A stretch of 64,000 nucleotides of DNA from Ignelater luminosus (lineage: Eukaryota > Arthropoda > Insecta > Coleoptera > Elateridae): contig VTPC01001013.1 in the NCBI GenBank assembly GCA_011009095.1, forward strand, positions 62,001 through 126,000. Direction: 5' to 3'. Shown here piece after piece: positions 1 through 11,708 of the stretch (position 1 is the stretch's first letter; every line of letters starts with the position of its first letter). The notes under the pieces are model-generated. The model ran no database searches. It worked only from the letters and a program-made list of their open reading frames with translations, and was not told the DNA's origin. The position numbers were made by a program, and so were the translations under genes.

Positions 1-2849
1 CAATCGGTTTTGGAGCAATTTCAATGCAAGAAACAATGCAAATTTCAGTCGAAAAACTATCTCCAAAGAAAATACTTTTTACTCTTTCGAACCCGAAACT
101 TTGGCAGTAGTAAAGGTTTTTAAAACATTTTGGAGTTTACCTTTTAGGGTTGCGATTCGCATTAATAACGGATTGCAGTTCATTAAAACATAAAAAGGAC
201 TTGAAGCCGCGAACGCTTTGATTTTGACTTTAACATTGTGACATAATGACTTTCTAAGTCGCACTCAAACTTCTTTTTGTTTCCGAAAACAATCGCTACC
301 GTCTGATATAAATTTTTCATGACGGCCAAAGTTGTGTAGGCTGGAAGAAAACGTTAGCTTCGCTAAAAATTTACTTTTGGTTTTCATATATGATCAAGTA
401 AGGATTCCTAAAATACATTGCAAAACCAAAAGAATTTTTTCATACAGTACACCTCTACCAAAAAGTTCTGACAGATACCAATACTGTTATCTTTATCGAT
501 GCGTTCCTCCAGATTTTATCTCTTATATCCATGGCCAAGTGTGACAATTGAAAAAACAGGGAAAATTTCTCAAACTTTATTGTGTTTGGAATTTTGAGTA
601 AGATCGTTCATGATGCTAACACAAATTTTACTGCTAAGATCTTCAAGACTTAGTAGAACAGCTGGATATCGAAATACATGTTACACACCTGTTAGCAGTT
701 TGTTAAGTGTTGAGTCAAGAAGATCGACAGATTGGTCGAACAAATCAACTAGTATTAAATACTACTTTGCAAAAGCAACCGTATGTATTTGGCCAAGAGA
801 GTCAAACACCTAAAATTCTAGATCTGCCTGTTAAACCTGACAGCCGTACGAAAATCATTGCCATCTATACGACAAAGAAAGCATTTTTGATATCAAACGT
901 AAAGACAACTAAAGCTATAAAGTTGGCCTAGAAAATTTAGCTGTGAAATCGATGGACCCTATCGTATAAAATCACAAGCTGCAGGTGATCGCTACTTACT
1001 ACAAAAAATTCTGAAGTGTTTAAAAGATCAGTTGAGATTTTGGGCTACTGATTGGACTCTTGAAGATTTCATTCAGTTGCTGGAGTTTGACACAAGCAAA
1101 TTGTACTTGCCGTTTATAATTTTCCTTTAATTTTCTATACTATACTATAAGATATTATAAAAAAACTATTAGCGTAAATTCAGATATAACATTTTAATTT
1201 TATTTTAAAGTTCTCTTTTATACTTATCGTTGCTTCCCTACGTTTTGAATTTGGTACAGTTAACAGATTATAAGAGCTATAATCTATGAATTATGCCGAG
1301 AAATACCTTCCTAACTAGAAACATATTATAGAACACTTTCTTTATTTCCTTACACTCTTGCCCACAAGAGGCCACCAACAAAGCTAGACGGGTGAACACC
1401 TTTTTGAAGTTATAAAAGATTGTTGCAATCATTTTGAAAATTTTTTGCATTAGAAAACAAGGAAACCGGGTACATTTTAGAATAGACATATACAGGGTGT
1501 CCCAATTAAGTCAAAATCTTTCATAACTCTGTCATCTATCAAACTAAAGCAAAAATTCAAAAACAACTGCTCTTGGTGTTAGTTAATTTTATTTTTTCTA
1601 TGCAGATGTGTACGCGTAATATCGGGTGTCTATAGAATAGATTTTTTTTCGATTTTTCACATTTAATTATTATCACAGTAGAGTGCGGGTAGAATCCTTT
1701 TGAGGATTGTTTAACTCAAATGTTTGAAATCAGTCTGACAATTAAACAAAAAAAGCTAGAGGGATGTGTAGAAGAAACGTGGACACACTGTATGTATAAA
1801 CGCTTTCAGTAAATTAAAAATAAAAATATAATAACTATAGATATTAAAATAATAAAATATTTATATAATAACAGCCTTAAATATTTCTTTCACACTCCTA
1901 TAAACAGGTTTTTAAATATTTATTTAATATGATATAGTAAATATAAGGGAATTTATTTTTTTTTACTAAAAAAGGAATTTAAATGTCTTATAACATCAAT
2001 AAATTTTAATTTAAAAAATGTAAACTTATTTGTAAAATCAGGTTAATGGTGCTGATACATATTCACTACACCCAAAAGCTATTACATAGTTTTTATTTTA
2101 TTTTTGTTTTGAAATGGTAATTTTAGTAAATATTTGGTTTTGGAATGTCTAAAAAACTGTATCAATTGCATTGCATTTCGCTTTTAAATTCACAACGCGT
2201 AGCGGCTACGCTTATTGATTAATTTAATTTAATATACCAGTTTTGAATAATTCAAATGTTTTCTATTTCTACTCTATACTACAATAAATTAATTAATTCT
2301 CAATTTCATGTATTTATGTAAAAATAAACATTAGAGATGGATTTATTGCAATTTTCTTTTTATTGTAACATGTTTTTGTCTTCAAACAATTCTGTCGTCA
2401 AATAAAGGATTTGAGAGAAAATTGCACGCGGAGAAACACGTGCTAGATAAGGGGGGTTGTAAAATCGTAGCTAAAGTGAGATTTATTACATTTTGTATCT
2501 TGGTCTTTTATAAATGATGAAAACAAAGGAAAAAGGGAATTTTTATCAAAAGACTTCGTTATAACACGTATACGGAAAAGGAAACCAACAGAAGAATATA
2601 AATTTACTACCCAGCATATTCTTTGAACTAACAAGATTAGTATCAGCAAAATTTATATTACAAAAAACGAAAAACTTACAATTAATTAGTAACTGGCCGT
2701 TTTTGAACAAATCTTCTCTATAATAAACGAGCAATAAAACACTGAATCAGTAGTTTTCATGTTGCCCTCTCATAGTAAAAGGTTACCAGCCAGTACTAGT
2801 TGCATCTCTTAAATCTTTTGTTAAATTAAAATTAATTTGCTAAACTTAC
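1..2849. other. IFT74 downstream intron or flank, no exon seen
   Basis: This stretch follows the last IFT74 exon visible in the window on the minus strand, so it is most likely intron. I see no further IFT74-like coding segment. Reading frames on both strands are short and do not resemble a known family. It contains a repeat with TACAGGGTGTCCC-type ends (about 1490-1800) and a small perfect hairpin at 2197-2211 (GCGTAGC, one-base loop, GCTACGC). The rest is AT-rich and featureless to me. Confidence 0.5.
1490..1800. repeat. Short element with TACAGGGTGTCC-type inverted ends
   Basis: The left end reads atatacagggtgtccca and the right end, read in reverse complement, reads atacatacagtgtgtcca. 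The roughly 310 bp between them therefore has related inverted termini. Ends of this type are widespread in insect genomes. Similar single ends occur in this window near 14262, 16784, 20797, 34230 and 34358. No coding capacity is visible, so it is probably a non-autonomous DNA element; the exact boundary and target duplication are not resolved. Confidence 0.4.
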
Positions 2850-5800
2850 TTCTGCCATATCCTTTTTCAATGCTGCTATTTTTTCTTCACGTCGAACTTT
2901 ATAATTGACAAGAACATCCAACTCGTTGAGAACATGTTTATTCCTTTCCTTGAGTGAAGTAGTTTCAAATGCAAGTTTATCAATTTTATCTTGAGAATTT
3001 TGAATTTCCAAAACAACATTATACACACTCAATATTTCTTGACATTCAGCATAATTTCTTGCAGATACTTCTGCTGTTTTCCTAGCTTCTAACCGATTTA
3101 AAGAACTTGTTCTATGATCAGCAGTAACTTTGCGTAGGTTGGCTAATTCTTCTCTTATACTATTCATGTGTGATTGCATTAGTGACATGTAGTATCTCTT
3201 GTCTTTGTATATTCGATTGAGTCCGCTACTACCAGTCTGAATTGGACGAACTCCAATCAATCCTTGTTGAGTGATGGGACGAGATCCAGACATCATCTAG
3301 AATTAGAAAGACCAAATTAGAATACACAGTTACAATTTGAGTAACATTGGGTTTAGAGAGAAGCGTTCATGTTTGTTATCACTACTTTGTTTATATTGTG
3401 TCATTCTGAATCCTGCTCAAAGAGTAAATCTACAAGATTATTTTTCAAACTGAAATTCTCCGGTCAAAAAAGTTAAGAGAGATATCGACTTTATGATATA
3501 GTCTGCTCGTAGTTTTAATCTTAAAGCGTCACTTTTTTTTCTCTCTTCTTGTAACTTTATGAGAACTTTTAAACTTCTTTAGGCAAGAGAGATAGGTGCA
3601 TTTTCACCAACCACGTGAAGTTCAGAAGATTTAAAATTGATTAACAGCTAGTTTTGACACGTAGCTTGTTTAGAAGGATAGAAATTGTTTGGTTACATTT
3701 AAGATTGGCTAGAGATTTGTCCAAATGGAAGATTTCTTGAGCCCTTAGAAAAGTTCCCTTCTCTAAATTGCAAGATATTCTTCCAGCGCTTAATTGTTTT
3801 AAAGACATCTTTTTGGTATCTTTACCAAATTATCTTTTTACCCTTCAAATCAGAATCCTTCAAAAACAGCTAAGACAATCTTGGAAATGCTTCAGATTAC
3901 CCAAAACCCTTTTCTGAACTGCTTTGAACGGTTTTGTTACTGTATACATTTGAATATAAGTATAAACGTTAGAAAAGTTTTGTTTACTGGACAGAAATTA
4001 AGTCTATGGTAATAAAAGATCAATCAAATCTTTAGCTTTTCAGAAAAGTTTTCATTTGAACTGTATTTGGTAACTTTTAAATAATTTTAACATTTCTGTA
4101 TAATTAGCAGAATGATGCTGATGATGGTTACAAAAATTAGTGGCAAATTCATCTTCTACCAACAGGAGTTTGGTATGGTAATAAGTTCACCACTCTCTCC
4201 AATCATTCTGTCTAAGCAGGAAATAATATCTCAGTCCCAAGCGGAACCAAAATTTTGGCTAAGGTATGTTGATAATAGCTTTATGATATGGTCACATGGG
4301 GATGAAGAACTTGACAACTTTCTACAATCCTTCCATCAAATTCACAATGTAAGTGAAATCCAATCAACAGCTTTCGTTCCTAAACGTCCTAGTCCGAAGG
4401 GACAAGGATAGATTTACAACAAATGTACACAGGAAATCTACCCACACAGGCAGATACCTGCACTATCACAGAGATGTGAAGATGGGCGTCGTAAGATGCT
4501 TATATAATAAAGTGCAGATAACTTGCTCTAAAGAAGAAGACTTGAAGAAGAAAATGGAAATGAGAACTGAGAAAAAACAGAGATACAAACATACGCAGTG
4601 CGTCACCCAAACCAAATCAACAGACAAGAAACTGTGTCTCCAACGTTCTCCATAGGAGAAAGAGGCAAACCACTAAGGGTGAGACTTCAAGAAGGCGAAA
4701 ATAGAATCAAAAAGGAAGAAACGGACAAATTAAAAAACGCGGAACACGAAAAGGATGAAGATCGTCGCATCTAATGGAAAAATGTACAAATAGTGGCCAA
4801 AGAGGAAAAGAGAACTTACAAGAAATTGCAAGATGGCAAATATATAGCGCTAAACAACAAATAAGTCAGGTTAGTCTAGAAATCAAACTCACATGGATGC
4901 CAATGCTATGCATAAAACTATCAACAGGCAGGGCAAATACCTACTGCGCAATAAGTTATTGCGCATCTAGCTACGAGAAATGCTACTTATAGAAAACATA
5001 TAAACTATATAAGTAGACTGCCTCAGTAACTTGATGGTTTAAGCATCCAGCGTTATAATCAGAATAGCCATTATTGTATCTGGTTCAAACCCCGGTAAGG
5101 TCAAAAGTAAATTTGCGAAAAATAATAATGCCTAAGCAAATTAATACAAACCACTCTTTTCAGGCCGCTCAATTAACACCTTTTCAGTTTTAGTGGGCCC
5201 AAAGGTCGTAGCTCCTCTGCTGCACCTTTAAGGAAACTCTTAGAGCTTTCTATCTATACTTTTATGTTAAAGTATACATCCACAATGAATATAGGTGTCA
5301 GGTTCCAACAAAGTATCGGTCTGTCACTGACAAAAATGGTTTTTAAAAGTCTCTACGTAACATTTATAGTTGTTTCATGCCTAAATCTAAAATACTTCGT
5401 CTCACATTGAAGAACTGGAGATGTGGATCTCCAACAGGTTTTGCATGTATGTAATCTGTTGATTTGCTTATTCCTGAATTTCTGAAATCACACATTTTCT
5501 CATGTGCAAGAAAGACAACACTACTAAAATTCTTTTTTTATTTCTTTCTTAGATCCTAAATAGCTAAAAGTTTTTGATAAAAGCTTGGTTGACGTATAAA
5601 ATAAAAATATATCTTATGATACTGACATGAAATAAAGAAATTTTAAAAGTACTGAACTCACTTTGTTTAGTTGTTGATACTGTCTAGAGATGCAAATAGA
5701 AACAATTGCTTTCTTTTGATTCTGAACTATACTTTTAGATTTACTTGGAATCTAGCATAGGTTACATAGAAATGGCGTATTGATTCCACATGATTAAATT

Positions 5801-6604
5801 AGAAACAGCGTCATCTATTTAGTTCGCACTAATTTGGTAGGAATGAAGGTTAGCTACTAAAGAATGTCCACTATGTTTGTCCAACAAACGTAGTTTTTTC
5901 AAAAAAAAGAAACGCAAATACTTGAGAACTGCTGTTTTAAACCTTTAAAGCTGATAATTGATTACTAGACTTAAAAAAAACTGATTTAAAATTCTTTCTA
6001 AAACTAATCACGCAAAATATTTAATGGAAAATCTTTTTTAAAGGAAATAACATCAATAGTAATTTTTGTTTTGTAACATTGACCTATTGATTGTCATCAA
6101 TAACGTCGTAAATTAAATGTAAATAATTTTGTTTCAAATCTTCATTTAGTAGCTTCTAAAACAAATGAACAAGATGTATTCTCATTAACAAGAGAATCAC
6201 ATGTTCTTGTTTAAAAATACTTTTCAGTGACGTCATAATTTGGCGTAGTAAATTTAGCAAGTATACGTCAGCTGGTAAAGTGTCACAATTGCTTAAAAAC
6301 CTTTAAGATGAGCGTAATGTTCTATTGTTATTTTTATGGATGTAATATCATTATAACTAATAAGATTTTCTCGATGGTTTTCTTTTTAAGAATCTTCTTT
6401 GCATACTTAGATATATCGTTTTACTTATATGTGTTACTTTTATCAATTATTTATTAGAAACAATTGATTTTCATGTTCTAACAAGCTAAGGATGTGTGCA
6501 AAAGGGAATATGTATGTAATTAAATTATAAATTCTTACCATGCCCGAACGTGATGGCGGTACAGTTGATGTCGAGCGTCCAGACTTTACTCGCGTTTCGT
6601 CCAT
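2850..6604 (-). CDS. IFT74: Intraflagellar transport protein 74, 5' part (two exons)
   Basis: IFT74 is a coiled-coil core subunit of IFT-B; with IFT81 it carries tubulin and builds cilia, which in insects means sensory neurons and sperm. Exon 1 (6539-6604, 22 codons) starts MDETRVKSGRS and ends SRSGM before a GTAAGA donor. Exon 2 (2850-3296, 149 codons) begins after a TTCTAATTCTAG acceptor and ends before GTAAGT; both junctions are phase 0. The joined 171 residues have the family layout: a basic Ser/Arg/Pro/Gly N-terminus, the signature RPITQQGL followed by a DK-YY motif, then a long coiled coil. IFT74 is usually about 600 residues, so roughly the C-terminal two thirds must lie beyond the left edge. 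Intron 1 (3297-6538) contains a dead Penelope-like element. I assign the family by remembered similarity and am fairly sure. Confidence 0.85.
4100..4970 (+). pseudogene. Penelope-like retroelement remnant (reverse transcriptase to GIY-YIG region)
   Basis: The plus strand carries a decayed reverse transcriptase. It shows FGMVISSPLSPII, then KFWLRYVDNSFMIWSHG, then EELDNFL, which match the palm of Penelope-like elements. The catalytic YVDD box reads YVDN, so the second aspartate is lost. A frame change near 4350-4400 leads into FLNVLVRRDKD and HRKSTHTGRYLHYH, the conserved block after the palm. From 4680 onward, pieces such as WKNVQIVAKEE resemble the endonuclease end, broken by stops at 4771 and 4864. 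It lies within intron 1 of IFT74 on the opposite strand. It is clearly non-functional; its 5' part is missing or unrecognisable. Confidence 0.75.
5025..5105 (+). repeat. Possible tRNA-derived SINE head
   Basis: The segment carries a B-box-like GGTTCAAACCCCG at 5082-5094 and, about 45 bases upstream, an A-box-like stretch around TGATGGTTTAAGCATC. I cannot fold it into a full cloverleaf, so a tRNA-derived SINE promoter or a tRNA pseudogene is more likely than a working tRNA. It follows the Penelope remnant directly. Confidence 0.25.
5110..6538. other. Remainder of IFT74 intron 1
   Basis: AT-rich intron sequence with no recognisable gene on either strand. It contains one perfect TGACGTCA palindrome at 6228-6235. 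The donor GTAAGA of IFT74 exon 1 closes the segment at its right edge. Confidence 0.5.
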
Positions 6605-6774
6605 CTTAATAAAATTTAAATTATTGTTTAAAGGTTATTACTTTTCGTTAAGATTTATTGTAATTCACTTGACTTTATAACTATAACATTATGCAAGTCA
6701 TTCAAAACGTAAACATCTGTTTCGTTGGTGATATTCCAACTGAACATAAATTGATGTTTCATTGTTTTGGTATA

Positions 6775-6788
6775 GTAACCATAACAAC
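6775..6788. promoter_or_regulatory. X-box-like RFX site upstream of IFT74
   Basis: The 14-mer GTAACCATAACAAC matches 13 of 14 positions of the RFX/DAF-19 X-box consensus RYYNYYATRRNRAC. It lies 171 bp upstream of the IFT74 start codon at 6604, within the distance typical for X-boxes of ciliary genes. IFT genes are established RFX targets in worms, flies and vertebrates. The regulatory role here is inferred from motif and position only. Confidence 0.5.
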
Positions 6789-7559
6789 GCACAAATGAGG
6801 GAAGGCATTTCTTATAAAACTTGCAACTATTTTTTATTTTTAAAAAAATATTTAATACTTAGTTATATTTTGTTAAAATAAGAATAATACTCAGATGTTA
6901 TTCTTTTTTTTAAGTAAGTATTTCCAGTCAGGAATATCAAGTGGCTCAAAATCTTTATCACTTGTCGTTCTAGAAAGAATTTAAAATGTGATAACACCTC
7001 TTCTGCATCTTATTATGCAGAAAGATAATTGGATTTTAATTAGAATTTATAAACTAAAATTAATCGAACAGTTCTTTTAATTCTATAGTCCCAGTAGGCC
7101 TTTTTATATTGTGAACAATTCTGCGAAACGATCGCTTTTATATTGTTAGTATAGCATACTTTGTCAAACTATAGAAGAAAAAGTTGAAAATCTTTTCTGA
7201 TTTATATTTTAATCAAGTTTTTTTCTGAATTTTAAATAATGAGTTTAACTTTACCAAGTGATTGCCAAAACAGGATCGCAAGGATAAGGAAAGATGTAGT
7301 AATAAAAAATTACCAGGTTGTAGTTAATTGTCATTTAAACGGTTACAGGTCTCTTAAATGTATAGAAATTTTAAAAGAATAAAGTATTATTAAATAAACC
7401 CTCTGATTTAATCTTAAAAGAAGTTTCATACATTCGTTTTTTTTGTTTAAGCTTCCTACAATAATAATTAATAACCAATACTACTGACGTGTAAAACACA
7501 TCTAACAATTGAGTCAACAATATCATGGCACTGGTTATAATATCACCCGATTCTATAAG

Positions 7560-7785
7560 TATGTGTTAATTAACAGACATCGTTATGTACAGTATAGTAA
7601 TAGAATAGTTGGATGGGGATGAGGCAGAGTGTCCCAGCGGAGCACAAAGTTAGTTGTCGAAACGGAGGGAATAAATACATCAGTCGGGGTCACTCTGCTC
7701 GACGTGTGACTAGAAGTGAGATGTAATAAAGGAGTCTGGAAGAGCGTGACCTGAGGATGTAACGATGACCTGTTCGTTACACCCT
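7560..7785 (+). mobile_element. Possible solo LTR
   Basis: The segment begins near a TGTGTTAA and ends TCGTTACA. It contains AATAAA near 7724, followed by a GT-rich tail of about 55 bases, an arrangement typical of the R-U5 part of an insect Ty3-type LTR. The end forms a perfect inverted repeat, TGTAACGA then TCGTTACA, around eight bases. No internal retroelement genes flank it, and I could not find a target-site duplication or a clear primer-binding site, so the call is tentative. Confidence 0.3.
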
Positions 7786-8492
7786 ACGCCCAATCAAGAC
7801 TGCTTTAAAGGTACTCGATCACAGTATATCTTAATTGATATGTTATCAACAGTTTTCAAAAAAAAGATGTTCGCTCTGCAAAGCACGGATCGGATGCTAT
7901 GCAGAATGTAACTTACTTTATTTCGTAACTCGTTGATAACATATATATGTACGTATATAAATATATTATGTACATATTATTTTGGTGCAGCTGGCATTTT
8001 GTCATTATTGTAGTATACCGATGAGCTGTGGTTGCGCTGTGAGCAAGCTCGAATATAATAACGTCTCTAACTAGACTACGGTATTAACATTATTGTAATA
8101 CTAAGGCACAGACCCAGCTCACTGCTTGTGCGTGCGGGGCCAAAACATCGGCCAGCGCGCTAAGCATGTTTGTGGAAGACAAGCACCGCTGGATATTCTA
8201 CCCAACATAGGAACAGAATTCAACCTAACATCACCGACGATTGAGCATTTTGGGAGTGTGTCGCCCCCAAAATACTCGAGGCTGCAGTGCATACACAGCC
8301 TAGTTTGGCATTTGGTATCTAAACCTACTTAAGTACATGTACAGTTAGTTTTTTGTTTCTACTATACTAGTTGAGCAGCTTCTAATGCGCACTGACATTT
8401 CGAAATCATGATAAAATCCAACATAATCTTCACACATAAATCAGCAAGAAAAGCTGCAGATGATAAGGCAGTTTATCGTTGTAGAAAAAGGC

Positions 8493-11400
8493 TCATGGCG
8501 ATTTCGGTGTCGGAAGCGACTCGGTTTCCCGTGTAGCGGTGTTTTCTAACCCATCACCCGATACGCCTGCTTGAAAGAAACGATCAGCTTCGCACATAAG
8601 GTTCGAACTGGTGCAACACTGCGTCGCATGTTCCGAAGCTGACACCGACGTTCCTCCTTCGTCCATAAGAATAACGGTATTTGTTTCCGGATTCGATCCC
8701 GATACGGGATGAGTAATCATACTGAAGTCTTCCTGGTCGAGGGTGAAAAGAGGCGTACTCCATCTAGGTATGCCACTAGAACGCGGAGTACCTCTCGCCG
8801 TATTCACACTGGGTGAGTACATGCTGAGATTGGTAGGACTGATAACACCAGACATTCCGCTCATACTCGGGTAACTGAAAAGCTGTAACACAAAAATCAT
8901 TAATTCCTGTCGCACTTGTCACACCGCATATACTACCAACATGTCCTGGTTGTGGATGAAAGTGGTTGAACGAATAATCACGATTTGGCGAGTACGGACT
9001 GCTCGTTGGTACTGAATTATGCTGAGTTGGAGATTTTCGACGATCTTGACTTCCTGGACTCATCGGGGGAGACGAATTTAATTCAGGAACGTCGTTTGCT
9101 GGAGAACTCTCGCTACCAGGCGGCGTAATACTGGCAGGAGGAGAATTTGTACCACTTAAAGAGACATCACCCGTCGAACGAATTATCGCTACTGGACGAG
9201 CCATCGGCGGCAAAGGTGGAGGAGGAAGCATTGTTGAAGGAAAATATTGCGATTTCGGACTTCTAGACATGCTCGTTTGCATCTAAATCACAAATAGGAA
9301 TTTCATTAAAATTATTTAATTTGTAAAACAGTTTGTAAATCAAACCTGTGCGCTTTGTTGACTGTTTTCTGTTTCTTGACATACAAATGTAACGAAATCT
9401 GAAAGAGTATCGTGCCCATTTTCTGGATACTTTACTTGATTTTGATGATGGTGAGGTTCTGGACTGTGTTGATAAAATAAAGCACTTGGACTTGCAGCTT
9501 GCGAACTAGAAGACACTAATGTTGTGTTTTGAGGCATTGCTGCAACAAGAGTTTTGTTTCTTAAAACTTACCAAAGTGTATTCGAAAATTAAATTGAATA
9601 CTAAAGAGACAAAACAGTTAAGAAAAGTTTATAAATAAATACTTTCCATTTTGTTTTAATCGAAATATAGAGTATATAATCGTAAATACAAAAAAGTTCT
9701 TACAATATGCAGCCGAAACGACCATCACATCAACGGAAGAGGATCGATCTCCTACGACTGCAGTTTGATCGGGGTAACTATTGCAATAGTAAGCGGGATG
9801 TTCAACTTTAACGCTGTTAATAGTTGGCTGTGGTTCAGACATTTCTTGAAGAATGGAAGCTGCAAATATTTCATAATGGCAATTAGAATGCGCATAAGCA
9901 GAGAAGAATATTATCTTACACTTGGATAGTCTCCACAGCTCTTTTGATGAAAATACCCCCGTCGCCATAATAATGTCATTACACACAACTCCATTATAAG
10001 GATTATGCGTATATCCTGAAAATTCCACTTGTAAAATACCGAACGGTAACTTTATGGATGTTAAAAATTTTATTACCTTTACTTTTTCGGTCATCTTCCT
10101 TTTTGGTGTTATTATTGTTATTATTATAACTAATGCCGCTTAATATGTCTACAACAGAAAACAGACGCAATTATAAATCGAGTTAGCCTGCAACGTATTA
10201 AAAAGTTACCGTGACTGTTAATAAAATTGGCCAAATATAAATCTAGTTCCCTTACAGAAACGTTAATGTGGTAAGGATTTACACATAACCCCGGTTGCGA
10301 GCAATCAGGATTTTTTTCTAATCGTTCGCCATCTGTACTTTCTAGAGGAATGGCTTTAAATAAAATTACCATGACAAGATCTAGTCGCCACACTTTATCT
10401 GCTTGTCGTAAACAGTCTATGCGGCGCATTTTACCCTTCTGATCTGGATTTGATAACACACACACTGCGGGTCGTTTGCCTGTGATACTAAGTACAAAGT
10501 CCTCGCGGCACTCTTGTGTGATATCTTTTCGCAATTTACCCAAAAGTCGAGAAGCCCACTTTTGTTTAACTTCTGCTTTTTCGTTCTGTAAGAAGCAACG
10601 TGATACAAGACTTCACCTGAAAGTTGTTAGTACAGCTTATACCTGTAATGCCTCTTTACACTGACGTTCCTCCTCCAAAGACATCCGCTTTTCGTGCTTT
10701 TTGTAATACTTTCGTTTGGCTGCCTGTAGATTGAACCAGGTGTATGAAAATGACTTGACGAAAGGCAGCAGCGCCTCGATGAAGGGGTGGAACTCGTCCT
10801 GGCGACATACACATGCACTCATCAACACTCACGGGCGCTAGGTACCTTGTTTTTAAGTATATAAAAGCAAACCTAATACACATGTGATACAGACAAAATT
10901 GAAACACAAAAAAAACATCAAGAAGAAAAACATAACTTAATGTTAGATAAATTGTGATTTAGAGAGTGGCAAAGGTAGGTGAAGAGAAAGGAAGAACAAA
11001 TGGAGTGGACAATGAACGGGCTGCAATGCGGGCTTTGCGAGTCGCGGCTGGGGCCATCGCTATCGCCCGACTTGATCACGTACAACTTTGCATGCACACT
11101 ACAACAACTGCATCACATAAACAACAACCGACGACAGTGCACCGATGGCACGATGCATTTCAATTATTCGCGCCCGTCAGTATTAATAATATAACAAGTC
11201 CAGCTAGAATATGCATTGCGAAAAATCGTGCTAAATGGCTACGGAGCGGGCCCCCAGAAAAACAAGCGTCGGTATATCACACACACACACATCAAGTCAT
11301 GCTATGCAGACCAGCAAAATGGGTATAGGCCTGTCTGCGTTTTAGAATTATTAGATGTGTTCGTCTTTAAATGCCGATTTATTTTTATCCGCTTATTTTT

Positions 11401-11708
11401 AGCCGCTAGCAATGAGAGAACGAGGCGAGCAGCAATAAGCAACAACACAACAGAACAAGTATGACTGCAACAACAGAACATCAGTCAAACATCGAGGGCC
11501 AGCGGGGCAGATGCGGCCCAGCCACGACTGCATCCACCCGAGCCGCCAAAACAGAACATTGAGGTTAATCATGTTAATTACATATCACGCCGCGGGGGGA
11601 GTAGGAAGGGTAGCAGCGGGTAGGCACCTGTCCCGAGGACGGCGTCTGCAGGTACGAGGACACATCGGGCTCCACCATGCAGCTACGCAACGAGTCGGGG
11701 ATGAACAT
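8493..11708 (-). CDS. NfI: Nuclear factor I transcription factor (CTF/NFI)
   Basis: NFI proteins bind TTGGC(N5)GCCAA as dimers and control differentiation genes. Exons on the minus strand are 11628-11708 (starts [10 protein letters not shown], upstream in-frame TGA), 10643-10798 ([14 protein letters not shown]), 10210-10585, 9920-10015, 9704-9859, 9346-9539, about 8937-9282, and 8493-8882. The first six total 353 codons in unbroken phase. Exons 2-3 give a complete SMAD-MH1-like DNA-binding domain (about residues 28-205) with [33 protein letters not shown] and STDGERL, plus the conserved cysteines. Exon 4 has [13 protein letters not shown], the usual post-domain motif. The C-terminus is Pro/Ser-rich and ends with [10 protein letters not shown] and IPRWSTP, typical of NFI. 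Intron 2 is only 57 bp. The last junction is not settled (see findings), and the first-exon assignment rests on phase and context. Confidence 0.88.

Larger units (their letters stand above)
6605..8492. other. Intergenic region between NFI and IFT74
   Basis: The right part (about 7900-8492) is probably the NFI 3' UTR. It is less AT-rich than its surroundings, follows the NFI stop at 8493-8495, and on the minus strand includes TGTACATA, a Pumilio-type element, near 7969-7976. The middle holds a possible solo LTR (7560-7785). The left part holds the IFT74 promoter with the X-box-like site. Near 6938 a motif resembling the terminus of the large fold-back at 34547 occurs (atatcaagtggctcaaaa). No other coding sequence is seen; the open frame at 8126-8332 has no similarity I recognise. 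Confidence 0.45.

Noticed and set aside
610..931. Overlapping plus-strand frames that might be an old transposon
   Set aside because: The stretches show no motif of any transposase, reverse transcriptase or known gene, so I did not annotate them.
8126..8332. 68-codon plus-strand frame near the end of NFI
   Set aside because: It lies in the probable NFI 3' UTR on the opposite strand and has no similarity I recognise.
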